Below, one piece after another: positions 48,399 through 60,035 of a stretch of 64,000 nucleotides of DNA. Positions within the stretch are counted from its first letter, which is position 1; every line of letters begins with the position of its first letter. The position numbers and the translations under genes are program-made. The stretch is from contig NC_058154.1 of the NCBI RefSeq assembly GCF_011075055.1, positions 9,183,620-9,247,619 of the forward strand. The letters run 5' to 3'. The DNA is from Mangifera indica. Its lineage: Eukaryota > Streptophyta > Magnoliopsida > Sapindales > Anacardiaceae. The notes under the pieces are model-generated. The model saw only the letters and a list, made by a program, of their open reading frames with translations. It did not search any database and was not told the origin of the DNA.

Positions 48399-50958
48399 TT
48401 ATTTTCTTTCAGTTTGAAAAATCAATAATTTATATAAGGGTGTAAATATTTGTGTAAGTACTAAAAAAATGCTTTTACCTGGGAAATTATGTGATAAATC
48501 ATAATTTGTTGGATCATTATTGATGGGAATAGATCCCTCTCCATAAAGCATTTGATCTAATTCATCTGTATTAAATTCACCAAACTCCTCTTCCTCGTCT
48601 ACTATCCAAAAGTCTATTTTATTGATACTTTCATAATCAATTGGATCAAAATTTGATTTTTTGTAACATAACCTAATAAATAGCCAAAATGATAAAATGT
48701 AAATAATTAAAAGATTAAAGAGCACTATACCAATAGCCATTAAATATAGGGCACAATCATATGTAAAGTTGTAAATAATCATTAAATATGATAAAATAGT
48801 TTAAATAAAAATATTTATAAGTGTAATGAAACATAATTGATAATTGTGTTATCTATTTTGCAATCGTAAGTTATAATGAATAAAAACAAAATCGTTTACA
48901 CGTTGATGCTCCAATCTATTTCTCTTCTTAGTATGTATGCATTCAAAAACACTTCAATTACGCTCACAGCCTGAAGATGTTGAAGTTTGACTAAGAATTT
49001 TAATTGCAAACTTCTATAAATTAGGAGTATTGTACCCATATATTCTCCACCATTCATCTAATACAAAATAACATGTAAATAATTATGTAATAGAATTTTA
49101 TAAATTGGAAAAAGAATCGAGACATAAGAAACATATATATTAAATTCATACCAGGTTGTGTGGTTTTACATGTTTCAATAGCAAGCTAACGTGAGAAACT
49201 CCTTTCACAATCACGAAACATTCTGCTCTCTTCTACTAACTTCGCCTTATTAACATTAAACATACATGTTTTACTCTCAACAACATTTAGAAAACCCTAA
49301 AATACCTCGGGTTTTGTGTAAAAAGATTCACGATCATACTGCAATGCAGGATTCAAGTAATACTCAGCTACATGAATACCTCGACGCAATGTCTTATCCC
49401 ACCTCAACTTGATTATTTGAGTATAAGGCTTGTAGAATTTCTTTTTATTTTTAAACAACTTCTTTATCCCCAATCTAGCTCTACATATTCCATCATAGAC
49501 ATATCCCAATGAAGGTGTTTCATTTGAGTCTACAATATGAAGCAAACGCATCAATGATCCTACAACTTTTACAATTATACCCATTTTATTCCAAAAATCA
49601 TTATTTAGAATTATAATCACAACTTCTTTGCCTTGATTATTCTTTGCATATCTAGAATTAATCAAAAACCTGTTAGTGACCATAACTTGTAAGTCATGCT
49701 TATGCTCAAAAAGACTTTGCAATGCGCTGAAAGTCGTAGCAAATCAGATTGCACCAGGCCGTATAATTTCTCTCCATCCTTCTCTCTTCCTCAACCAAGC
49801 TATCAATAATGTATGATTATAAATGAACTTTGTCACAAGAGATGCACATTTGGAAATTCTAATAATGTGATCCATTTCACCAATATCTTTCAAAATCAAA
49901 TTGATACAGTGTGCTGCACAAGGTGACCAAGCAATATTTTTATATTTTTTAGATAATAATCCTCCAGCTGCTTTGTAATTAGCTCTATTATCAATCACAA
50001 AATGGACAATGCTCTTAGGCCTAACCCATAATACTATTTCCTCAAACAACCTAAATAATGTATCCTCCCCTTTTACAACACCAGATGCATCTACTAATTT
50101 GATCAAACAAATCCCTTTTGGATAATATACTAAAAAATTTATCAATGACCTACTAGAAATGTCTGTCCAACCATCAGCCATAAGTGTACAACCAACTTCT
50201 TTCCAATTTTTTTTATAACTATCAATAAGTAATTGCACTTCCTTCTTTGAATCGTTCAACAAATTCACTCGTGCTTCATGATATGTCGACTACTTATATC
50301 CAGGCCCAATTACAATAATGGCATCTAACATAGATTGGAAATAAATAGAATTTAATGCATTAAGAGGGATGTAAACATCATATAAAAACCTCACAATAGC
50401 CATATCGACTCTCCATTTGGCTTCTTTTCTAGCCAAAACACTCTTTATTGAAGGTTGAGCCCTATTAGTAGTCCTTGGAGCAAAAAAATCCCCAATGCCA
50501 ATCGGTCTTTTTCTTTTTAAATCATTTGTAAGTCTAATTTATTTTCCAGAAGACCCAATACCAGTATTACCTTCAGTCATGTTCATAGGAGGAGATAACC
50601 CTTCAAATTCTTTAATTATAATATCACCCTCAAATAGAGGTATAGTAGCACCAAAAGGAGTTGCATGCGTACGAAATTCTTGTTTTTCTTTATTTTTCGT
50701 TGCAATCTCATCTAATGCATTAACCATTTGATATCTAACATCATGAGGAACTTTAGTGCATGGACCAACATCCCCTTTTTTTCAGGCCAAATGCTGCTTC
50801 ATTCTATATATCCTACTGCCTCTAGTTGTCTTACCACAATATAAATACTTCAACATCTTCTTTTTATTCTCATCTATACTCTCAAAAATATGTGCCTAAG
50901 TAATATCACCTTTCACTCGACATGGTGTTGAAGAAACTTCAGATTCAGATGAGGACAT
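48399..50958 (-). pseudogene. hAT transposase (BED finger, DUF659, dimerisation domain), broken
   Basis: Start at 50958 (MSSSESEVSS..). A BED-type zinc finger follows (about 50870-50760, YCGKTTRG..YRMKQHLA, then GPCTKVPHDV); its first Cys ligand appears to be Tyr. The DUF659 transposase core is at 50268-49744 (MADGWTDISSRSLINFLVY, CAAHCINLIL) and continues at 49722-49297 (ILNNDFW, AEYYLNPAL). The C-terminal hAT dimerisation region is at about 49050-48880 (SGCERN, HTKKRNRLEHQRVNDFV), followed after a probable intron by an acidic tail (about 48665-48480, DFWIVDEEEEFGEF). Stops interrupt it in the N-terminus, after KQHLA, and inside the dimerisation region (where Trp is expected after CERN). The intact protein would bind the element's ends and catalyse transposition. 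Confidence 0.88.
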
Positions 50959-51013
50959 ACTTCCACTTTATTTATCTGTTGCATATAAAAACAACAATAA
51001 AATCAAAATACCA

Positions 51014-51015
<2 letters not shown>

Positions 51016-51073
<58 letters not shown>
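51016..51073. repeat. (TA)n microsatellite inside the hAT element
   Basis: About 29 uninterrupted TA units upstream of the transposase pseudogene. Confidence 0.95.
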
Positions 51074-51075
<2 letters not shown>

Positions 51076-51100
51076 AGCATTTAAAATAAAAACTTTTATA

Positions 51101-51140
51101 AACCCTAAACTCTAAACCCTAAACCCTAAACCCTAAACCT
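51101..51140. repeat. Short telomere-like repeat (CCCTAAA)n
   Basis: About five units of CCCTAAA with one CTCTAAA variant, next to the (TA)n tract. Confidence 0.9.
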
Positions 51141-52289
51141 TAAAGTATAACTTTTAATTTTAAAATTTAATATCATCAATATTTGTTATGTGAAAGTCAA
51201 ATACTCAAAAACTCATAATCACTTTTATTATTTAATTCAACTATAGAATTTCAACATACGTAACTCCATACATTCATTCTAAATAACAATATTCGTAATT
51301 TGATCACAACACATATCTCCATGCATTCGTAATTTGAATTTCAATATTTATTATTTATAATAATATTCGTTATAAATTGTCATATAGTAGTTCATTGTAT
51401 GTAAATAGAGTATCACAGAAGACTGATATTCAACTTTCAAATTCTTAGAAACTAACCACATTACGAATGAAATACATTCAATCTAGACATTCAATACAGA
51501 TGCATAATAAAATTATAAATTCATAATATAAAATTACAAACTAATAATAAGTCAATTAATATTTTCTAATTGAGAATTTATATTTGTTTATATAAATTGA
51601 CCTATTATATTATATAAACCAAGGATCGCTCCCTTGTTTCAATTAAAGTTTTATCTCTTTATATTGTTTTAGTTCACTTCATTGTACAAACATAAACTCA
51701 TAACATGTAGTTTTAAATTTGAAACTTTCAAAAGTATTCACAGCCTTAAGCAATTGATCCACCAAAGAGTTTACAAGGCCTTACAAAACACCAGCTTCCC
51801 GTCGTTGCCTAAGAAGTCATCGGTCACAACAACAATGGAAACTCACCGTCGTCAGCCATCGTCTGATGATGGCGAGTTTGCCGTGAAACTTACAAATATA
51901 GTCGTGAAACTGCTGCCTTGTGAGCCTGCAAACAAACACCCCTTGGCGATAGCATCGTCGTTGGTCGTCGTATTTAAACTGTTGTCGGCAAGGAACAGGA
52001 AATTCGTCGGTTGCAGCAACTGAGAACTACGTCTACGTGCACTGCAAGGAAGAGGAAAAAAGAAAAATAATGTTTTATATTCAGCCAACCGCGGTCCAAC
52101 CCGATTTCTGCACCAAAACGGGTTTGCCTTCAACAAAACTCGACTACAGTGTCGATTCATGGACCAACCGGTTCAACCGGCTAGTCCGATTTGGTTTTTA
52201 AATCCTTGCGTGAAACATCATTTTTTACCACTGAAGTCATCTTTGTTGGTATTTTTAATAAAATTATGTGTGTACATTTTTTAATACAT

Positions 52290-53250
52290 AAATAGATATA
52301 TAGATGATAAGTCATCATATTATTAAGGGATTTTAAATTAATGAAAAGTTAATACCCATTTACATAATAATACATTATATATATATATATCCGTTTATAT
52401 ACTTATATATGTATGACATTCCTCTATTATTTTATTTTTTTCATAAATTATTTTAATTTTCATATATTTCAATTGATTCTTTAAAAATAAAATTTATTTT
52501 CTTTGAATTATATCCAGCTCAATTCTAAGGTTTTATCGTAAATTACAAGTCTCCCCATCTAACTAATTTCATTTTCTCCGTATGCACATCCCCTTACGAT
52601 ATACCAAATATTATACAACTCTCAAACTTTGAGCAAGTTTATGTATACATATTTTTAGTATATAATTTAAATATATAGATGAGATATCATCATATAATTG
52701 AGTATTACTATATTAGTCGAATCATGTATCATATCATGTATCGAAAATCTAATTTTTTGTATCATGTATCGAGTATTGTATCATATCATATAATATGATT
52801 TTCAAAAAATAGAATAATACAGTTTTTAAAAGAATTTTAATCGACACATTATCATTATAAAAAATATCAAAAACACTATTAAAAATTTAAAATTTCTCTT
52901 ATATATTTGTATTACTCAATCATTTTCTCTAAAAAAGTGTATCACTTCATATCGATAATATGTATCATATCGTAGGATACATATTATATTGTATAATATA
53001 TATATATAGTATTAATTTGATATATATTATGATACATATCTTTTTTTATCTATATCATATGATACATATTGTGTATTATAAGATATTGATAACTATAGGT
53101 GTTACTTTATTGTTAATTCAAAATCATCCAATCATATAAAAATATATTATCTGTATACCTAAATTATATATTAAAAATATAAACACATAATTTTATTGCT
53201 TAAACTTTTTACTAGTGTATTGTAATAAAATATGTTTAATTTCTCAATTA
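52290..53250. repeat. Duplicated block B, copy 1
   Basis: Aligns with 63100-64000: TTATATCCAGCTCA, CATCTAACTAATT(T/C)CATT, CTCCGTATGCACATCCCCTTA, TATTATACAACTCTC, then a TATC-rich section (ATATTGATAACTATAG). No gene is present; the block is AT-rich and contains MITE-like hairpin pieces. Confidence 0.85.
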
Positions 53251-53579
53251 TTGAAGGATAATACTATTAATAACTACGAGATAATACAAGACAAGTTTTA
53301 TTGATATAAGTTGAAAATTAAAATTGGTCCAAGATGCTAGGGTTTCTCATGATTGGTTAGCTGGTTGACAAGAATTGTGAGGGAGGACTAAATATCATTG
53401 AAGATTAGTTTACTATTGTTATTTTTAGATTAGTTTAACTTTAAAACATTGTCGAAATTGAGTGCTTGAATTTACCTTAAACTATGTTTCCTCTTGAAAC
53501 TCTTCAAAACCAAGTTTGATTTAATCTGGGTAGAAAGATGAATGGACATTGAAAAAATATTGTTTTTGTACGGAACAAA
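53251..53579. other. Intergenic DNA between blocks B and D
   Basis: AT-rich, no gene, repeat or motif recognised. Confidence 0.4.
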
Positions 53580-54010
53580 CTATAAAGTTTTAGAGGTGTT
53601 TCATTTTTTATTGTTCATTTTTATCTTATACTTAATAAAATTGTGAACGACTTTTGGAGCAGGGGCTGTTCAACATTGAATAACTTATGAAACAACATTC
53701 CTTTTTCGTGAACAAGCATTGATGAATCGACGTTCACTTCTTTTTATAATTAAAAAATGCCAAAAAAGCAAACCAAAATCATAATTGATAAACCTATTAA
53801 TTGGTTTTTTATTCAGTTTCATCTATTTTGGTTGAAATAGTATTATGAGTATAATTTTATGTAAAAATAACATTGTATCATCATGTAATTTGATAATTAA
53901 AAATAAAAATAAAAAAAATATCTAATTACGTAATGATTTATTAATATTTATATATATATAATTATATACATAATTTTACTGTTTGATTTGATTTGATTTG
54001 TCTAGCAGCC
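53580..54010. repeat. Block D, copy 2
   Basis: Counterpart of 14761-15080, here still attached to the VTE6-like fragment on its right. It contains an extra AT-rich stretch (about 53835-53980) not present in copy 1. Confidence 0.7.
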
Positions 54011-54275
54011 CCTAACGATAACGAAAATGTAGCTACAAGAAAAAATCCAGAGGGTCTAAAAGCGTGCCACGTAAGAGTGCCGAGGAAGAACGCTGTGGCA
54101 ATTCCTGAAGTAGACAAACCAGAAAGCAAAATCGGAGAGCTTAAGACGAAGATCACGATGTTCTCAGCAAAGCAGACTGTGACGTGGAAGCATCTGATTG
54201 CATCAAGCTCATGGCCTCCGATGCCGCGCTCCCTGTATCGATGGAACAGCACGGCTGTCCGAATTGACAACATTT
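53980..54275 (-). pseudogene. VTE6-like (DUF92/TMEM19) gene fragment
   Basis: The - strand reads ENIVIFVLSSPILLSGL, then STSGIATAFFLGTLTWHAF and RPSGFFLVAT. This is very close to the N-terminal membrane region of plant VTE6, the chloroplast phytyl-phosphate kinase of tocopherol synthesis. After LVAT the expected YFVIG appears only in another frame, so at least one small frameshift is present. Upstream (54276-54402) another ATG at 54402 begins a Ser-rich stretch that could be the remains of a transit peptide but is cut by a stop. Downstream the sequence dissolves into AT-rich repeats; no further exons are seen. A trace of the same segment ends block D at about 15050-15078. I read it as a duplicated gene fragment, not a working gene. 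Confidence 0.7.
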
Positions 54276-54299
54276 TATTGTGATTTAAGTTGTAATTAA

Positions 54300-55754
54300 A
54301 GTTAGTGTTTTTGCAGTTGAGAAGAGTGAATTTGGATTTGTGGAATTTCTGGAGAAAATTCGAATGTCAGAACAGTACAGAAGGAACCGGAGGAGATTTG
54401 ATGACATTTTTGGTTGGATTATAGAATTCGTGAGAGTCAAGCGTGACGAGAAGTGAGATTGGTTTAGATTCCGGGGTTCGGAGGTTTGACTTTGTCACGG
54501 GTTGCGTTCAAAATTCCCGGTTTAATTCGTTTAATAGATTTCTTTAGATTTAGTTTAATTTAAAATCACTCAATTATATAATGATACATATTTAATATAT
54601 ACTTAAAATAAATAGATATATTTTTCTTGATATTATAATAGTAGATTCGATCAAGGTGGAGTCCAAACAAGTTCAGATTTAAAATTGGTTCAAGTTTAAA
54701 ACAATTAGTTCCAGATCAATAAGTTGAAACTCGAATTTAACTCAAAAATAATTTAACCTTATATTTGATCCAAATCAACTCAAATTTGAATATTCGGATT
54801 GACTTTGAATTTGTTTTTATAACGAAAAATACCACCTAAACAGTTTACTTTGATTTAGTTCGTTTCATTTAAGAGTGAATTCAAACTCAAATAACTTAGA
54901 TTATATCTAATTTATCTTTTTAATCCCTCAACTCTTTCTAACAACTGACATTCATCCCTTTGCATTCCATGTACACCAGTCGTTTTCATTCTATAACTTC
55001 TTTGTTATAATGGTAATTAATTCCCCTTCTTATGAATTTAATTTACCATCAAACATTTGATATCACAAAGTTTTTGGGAGTCCTTTATATCATGAATAAA
55101 TAAGAAAAATATCACATTTTTTTTTCTTATGTTCTTTCCTTGTGCATCTTCTTCTTATATTCTTTATATTTCATTGATAAATACATCTATAGGTTAGGTT
55201 AGGCCATGACATGACTTATTTTGGTGCAGCCCCTCAAGCTCACGGATTGTGTCAAGCTAAGACCAGCAAATTTGTAAATTATACTTGTTCAAAAGCAAAA
55301 TCCAGAAAATGACAATAACCCCCTAAGTTGTGCCTTTGTAGGCTTTTTTGCAAGACCATGTAAAATTAATTATTTATATATTTTTTAATTTTTTTAATTT
55401 TTATGGGTTGGCTCACGGGCCTTTCCCACAAGCCCCATGCATGGTTCGTCTTAATAATGGGTCTTGACATAATCCATGATTTTGTGAGTCATATGTACTT
55501 TCATCCTGTTTCAAAGCATCTACAAATGAAGCATAACCTCCTTGTGCGAGTGACCTCCTTGGTGAAATAGATCGAAATCTCTTAACCTTATTCTTGCTTT
55601 TGAGAAGTCTCTTTCCTCCGATGCCTTGGCGTTGCTTTGGAAGGGTCAATTCTCATTTTCATTAGAGCAAATCCTACTATTTTAAACGTAAGATTTAAAT
55701 TAATTGACAAAAATCTCAAGGTTATAGTACTATAGATTACTAAGAGTAATATTA
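54300..55754. other. Intergenic DNA, no gene supported
   Basis: AT-rich until about 55190. At 55190-55650 composition is more balanced, with a 78-codon frame (55413-55649, -; RRSLAQGGYASFVDALK..) that matches no family I know and has no supporting signals. Left uncalled. Confidence 0.4.
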
Positions 55755-56650
55755 TGTAATTGGATGTTACTTTATTTTAATATAAAATCATCAAATCACA
55801 TAATAATATATTATTTATGCATCCAAATTGTATACAAAAAATGTATACGTATAGTTTTATTGAAGGGAAAAGAGCAATATTATACGTACACATTTTTGGT
55901 ACACAATTCGAAAACTCTAATGATATGTCATCATGTGATTAGGTGTTACTTTATTTTTTATTTAAAATCATCCAGTCATATAATGATACATCATTTGTAT
56001 ACCCAAATTATGTATTAAAAATGTATACACATAGTTTTATTAAAGGGGAAAGAACAATATTATGTATACACAATGATATGTCATCATGTGATTAAGTGTT
56101 ATTTTATTTTTTATTCAAAATCATCTAATCACATGATGACACATCATTTGTGTATCCAAATTATGTATCAAAAGTATATACACTGTTTTATTCAAGGGGA
56201 AATAGCAATATTATATATACACATTTTTAGTACACAATTTGAATACACAAATGATATGTCATCACGTGATTAGATGTTACTTTATTTTTTATTTAAAATT
56301 ATCTAATTACATGATGACATCATTTGTGTATCTATATTATATACCAAAAGTGCTTTCTTTGTTGTAAACAAACAAATATCCTTAGTTACTTTATTTTTTA
56401 TTCAAAATCATTCAATCACATTATGACATATAATTTATATATCCAAATTATGTACCAAAAATATATACACTGTTTTATTCAAGGGGAAATAACAATATTA
56501 CATACACATAATTTGAATATACAAATGATATTTCATCATGTGATTAGATGTTACTTTATTTTTTATTTAAAATTATCTAATTATATGAAGACATCATTTG
56601 TATACCCATATTATATACCAAAAGTGTTTTCCTTGTTGTAAACAAACAAA
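55755..56650. repeat. Tandem array of hairpin-forming units, ~150-200-bp period
   Basis: Five to six units. Each contains an inverted repeat: AATGATATGTCATCATGTGA, a TTATTTTTTATT-type loop, then TCACATGATGACACATCATT, and a spacer (GTTTTATT(G/C)AAGGGGAAA..CAATATTA). Unit landmarks (CAATATTA) occur at about 55878, 56056, 56204 and 56493. The frames at 55764-56641 are products of this repeat. Confidence 0.85.
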
Positions 56651-56812
56651 TATCCTTAGTCCTCTATATCAATTATGAAAATTATGAGACATGTTGGAAA
56701 GATTTTCTATGTTTCGATAATAATTAATTCTCAATCATGCATGATAAAAACAGAAATATTTCTGAATTTCAAATCTTATATTTCACTATTTTATAATTTA
56801 ATTTCTAGTGTT

Positions 56813-59301
56813 TCATGAAGTGACAAGAATTACATATAAAATCTCATCCCAAGTACAGGAACACCAGCAACACAACAATGGCCACAGTCATTCTGGCCAA
56901 CAGGTCCATACACAGAAGGATGCCCATCGTTTCTCAACTGGGATAGTGTTGTTACATCCAGCAAACTCACTGGCTTCAACATTTTGCTCAATAGATCCTT
57001 CACGATGGCCACCGCAGGCAGTGGACCTGCCAGATATGTTGAACCACTTATGGGCTGAGTTTGGTGCTTGCAGCTTGCTGAGGTCCCTTCATTCCACTCT
57101 TGCCCACTGTCATAAACCAATGGTATGAAAGAGTGAGATTACAATTCAAGAATAACAGTAAAATATCGTGCACTCTCTTTAAGTACACAAAGAAGTACAC
57201 TTTTGATGTATCATTAAATAATTATGAATTAAAGATAAAGTGATATTCAATTATATGAAGACACATCATATATATATTAATTTATATATTTAAAAGCAGA
57301 TATATATAATATTACTCGTTAACTATTGAAGAGCTTACTTATAGTGGGTAGGAGAAATGCCCTGATAAAAAACTTTGGTCATGGAAGGAGCAATGGAAGA
57401 GCCAACCCATTTTGACCAAGTAGTAAGTCCCTTTCTCAGGGCAACCAATCGATCCATATCTTTCTGAATATTATTCCCTTCTTTAATATAGTCTCATCTA
57501 TCACATTGATTTGTATGGATAAGCTAATAAAATTTATTTATACATATAATTTTATTTTTACGTAGAGATGGATTACATACTTTTGTAAGGTTCTTGTATG
57601 GAGCCACCAGTGACATGTATTGAAGATGAGCATGTCATATCCTTTCCATGCATTGCCATTTTTAATAGAGTCGAGCTTGAGAACCCTCCCAATCTTTTCA
57701 ATCACTAAATCTAATAGAAATGGTTTAAAATCTAATTTTATTGAAATGTCATAATCCTACAAGTTTCACGTATGCATTTGTTTAGACATCATCACTCAAA
57801 TTAAAATTTATTATTCATAAATTTAAAAAAAAAAATTCCTCGTATAAACAGTTATATTAAAAATATTAACCCACAATTAAATTATGAAATATAGTTACAT
57901 CGGTTATGAATAAATCATCTACTAGGTTTAAATTTTTCCCCATCAAGATGCATGCATATAATCCTGCATATACACAATGTTTTCGAAATGGGATCAAACG
58001 TTAACCTGTTGGAGGGGATGGTCTAGTCCAACCAATAGTCAGATCGCTTAACTGTTAAAAAATAATATTCAAAATAATATTGTATAATTTATCATTAATT
58101 ATATAATACGACTTATTTTAATATCAAAATAAGTTTATATAAATAAAATCATCTTATGTTAACTAGATCAAATCTATTTTTTAATCCAGTTCAATTAGAT
58201 GATTTAAATGGTTTAAACCGCAAATCAATTTGCTCCAATTCGGTTTAACAGAAAAACTTGTTTTTAATTAAATCAAAATCTGTCTGGCTAACCGGTGACG
58301 ATTAAACTGGTTAGACCGACGACTTAATCTAATTTTAAAAACCATGAGTATACATACCGGTAAAGTGAAAGTAGAGAGACCATTTTGTACACCAAGTGTG
58401 TAATTTGACTGAGGTACTGAAGCATAAAGCATGCAATTGAGTGACTGCCATTGATTCCTGCTCAGAGAGTCTCCCACGAACAGTATTTTCTTCCCTTTAA
58501 ACCTCCTTAGAAAATCTTGGCCATCGAATCTGCACTACAATTATTATTATGACATCAAAGAATTTTAATTTGTATGTAAAATCAATCACGGATTCAAAAA
58601 TATAATTCAAAGGGTTAAAATTGAATTTAAAAAAATTTATAAGAGATCAATCAAAAAATGATGAAATTTTAAAAAGATAATGTAAAATTTTAAAAATTAT
58701 TTTGATATTTTTAATATATTAAATTAGTAATTTTTTAAGACTAAAAGTATTAAAATATTTATTTTTTATACGAAAAGATAACTCAAAATTTTCAAACCTA
58801 AAAGAGTCTTTTAACCCCCAGTAAAATTGTGCATGAAAATATGATAAAACTAGGGCACCTTGGCAGTGAACAAGCGGTGGGCTTCCATTTATATTTGAGA
58901 TAGAGTTTATCCGGCCGACCATTTTTCTAGCAATCAATTTTTTTATCGATTGAACGGCATGTTGAAGTGCTGTAAAGAGGATAAGATTCATCAGAAACCC
59001 AACTTCCTTGGAAGAAATCACGGCCGCCCACTTGATCAAAACCTGATGAAATAGTGAAAACAAAAGCAAAAGAAATGATAGAGTAGAGATGGCAATTTCG
59101 GTATAAAGAAGAGATTTTTTTCTTGTTGGTGCAAGAAGAGAATTTTTCTCCACAGAGATGGGGTTTTTCTTTATGAGAGGGGGACGGAGAATCATTTCAT
59201 CCCCATAATGGGGATGGGCCAGGGACGGGGATTGAGATCCCCTCCCTGCCCTTTCTTATTGCCATCCCTAATAAAAAGAAAGGTGTAAATTTGATAGCCA
59301 T
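56813..59301 (-). pseudogene. TBL (trichome birefringence-like) PC-esterase, second copy, broken
   Basis: Exon 1 59301-58859 (signal peptide split by a MITE, TBL domain), exon 2 58529-58358 (GKKILFVGDSLSRNQWQS, the GDS esterase motif), a partial exon near 57720-57585 (EKIGRVLKLDSIKNGNAW, DMLIFNTCHWW), an exon about 57480-57339 (LTTWSKWV, VFYQGISPTHY), and the last exon 57106-56813 (GQEWNE, VTTLSQLR, KDGHPS-like RNDGHPSVYG, CGHCCVAGVP). Breaks: a stop after KIDC in exon 1 (TAG); Cys to Arg before DFFQG; NTWHWW changed to NTCHWW; the segment before EKIG not recognisable; and a one-base deletion after AGVP that shifts the terminal TWDEILY into another frame. The family acetylates cell-wall polysaccharides; this copy almost certainly does not. 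It is a duplicate of the gene at the left edge. Confidence 0.9.
59084..59270. mobile_element. 187-bp hAT-type MITE in the TBL signal-peptide exon
   Basis: Termini TAGAGATGGCAAT and, inverted, TAGGGATGGCAAT. Flanks ATAGAG (59078-59083) and ATAAAAAG (59271-59278) derive from a single ATAAAGAG-like site, still intact in copy 1 (190-200), which fits an 8-bp hAT duplication with small later changes. The interior is rich in GGGGATGGG-like words. Confidence 0.8.
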
Positions 59302-60035
59302 TTTTTCCCATTTTGTGATGATTTATGGGTTTGCTTCAAGACAATGAGATGATTCTTTATTGTATTTTAACAATTTTCTAATTGGGAAATTTTTTTCTTC
59401 AAAGGAAAGCCTTCCTTTCTATTCATTTTCCAGTTTTTTTTTCCTTTCCTTTTTTCTTGTAGTTTTACAAATGAATTTGGACAATTAAATTGCTTAAGGA
59501 AAGTTCCTACATATTTGGAGAATTCCCACTGTTTGTTGATTAAATTGGTCAGCCAACTTTATCTTGGTACATAGTTAAACCTTAGTTTAGGAAATAATTT
59601 ATATGTAACCATAAATACATTCCATTTATAGAACAATTTCATTACATTAAGTTTTTATTCATCTTCGTAATCTGAAAAGAGTAGTGTTATGTATACAAAT
59701 AAATTGTATAATTTTGTACATAAATAATGACATGTTATAATGTGATTAGGTAGTTTTAAATTACAGATAAAATAGCATTTAATCACATAGTGATATGTCA
59801 TCATTTATATATAAAATTATATATATTATTTATATACATAATTTTATTAATTTGAAAAACACATTTCAAACTTATACGTTAAATTGAATATTGAAATAAC
59901 AAAAATAATTATTAACACTTAAGATATATAAGAAAAAAATATTATTAAGTAGTAATTGGAAACTAGAATACCATCGATCAAGGATCTTTAAATCTTCAAT
60001 AATAGCACATTTTTCTTTTATGATAATACTAATAA

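Larger units (their letters stand above)
47642..52208 (-). mobile_element. hAT-superfamily DNA transposon with decayed transposase
   Basis: Termini CAAGGTTTTCAAAACCGG and, inverted, CAAGGATTTAAAAACCAAAT. They are flanked by a perfect 8-bp target duplication CGTGAAAC (47634-47641, 52209-52216), the hAT length. ACCGG-rich subterminal repeats occur at both ends (47670-47740; 52090-52190). It carries one - strand transposase pseudogene, a (TA)n tract and a short telomere-like run. The total length of 4567 bp suits an autonomous hAT. Confidence 0.93.

Noticed and set aside
51682..52160. Overlapping frames on both strands at the right end of the hAT element
   Set aside because: They probably reflect the GC-richer leader of the transposase gene. 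Neither shows a domain.
55413..55649. 78-codon - strand frame
   Set aside because: Possible gene fragment, but no family recognised, no splice or start context, and no duplicate to test conservation.
55764..56641. Four His/Tyr/Ile-rich frames
   Set aside because: They are the repeat units of the tandem hairpin array read in frame.
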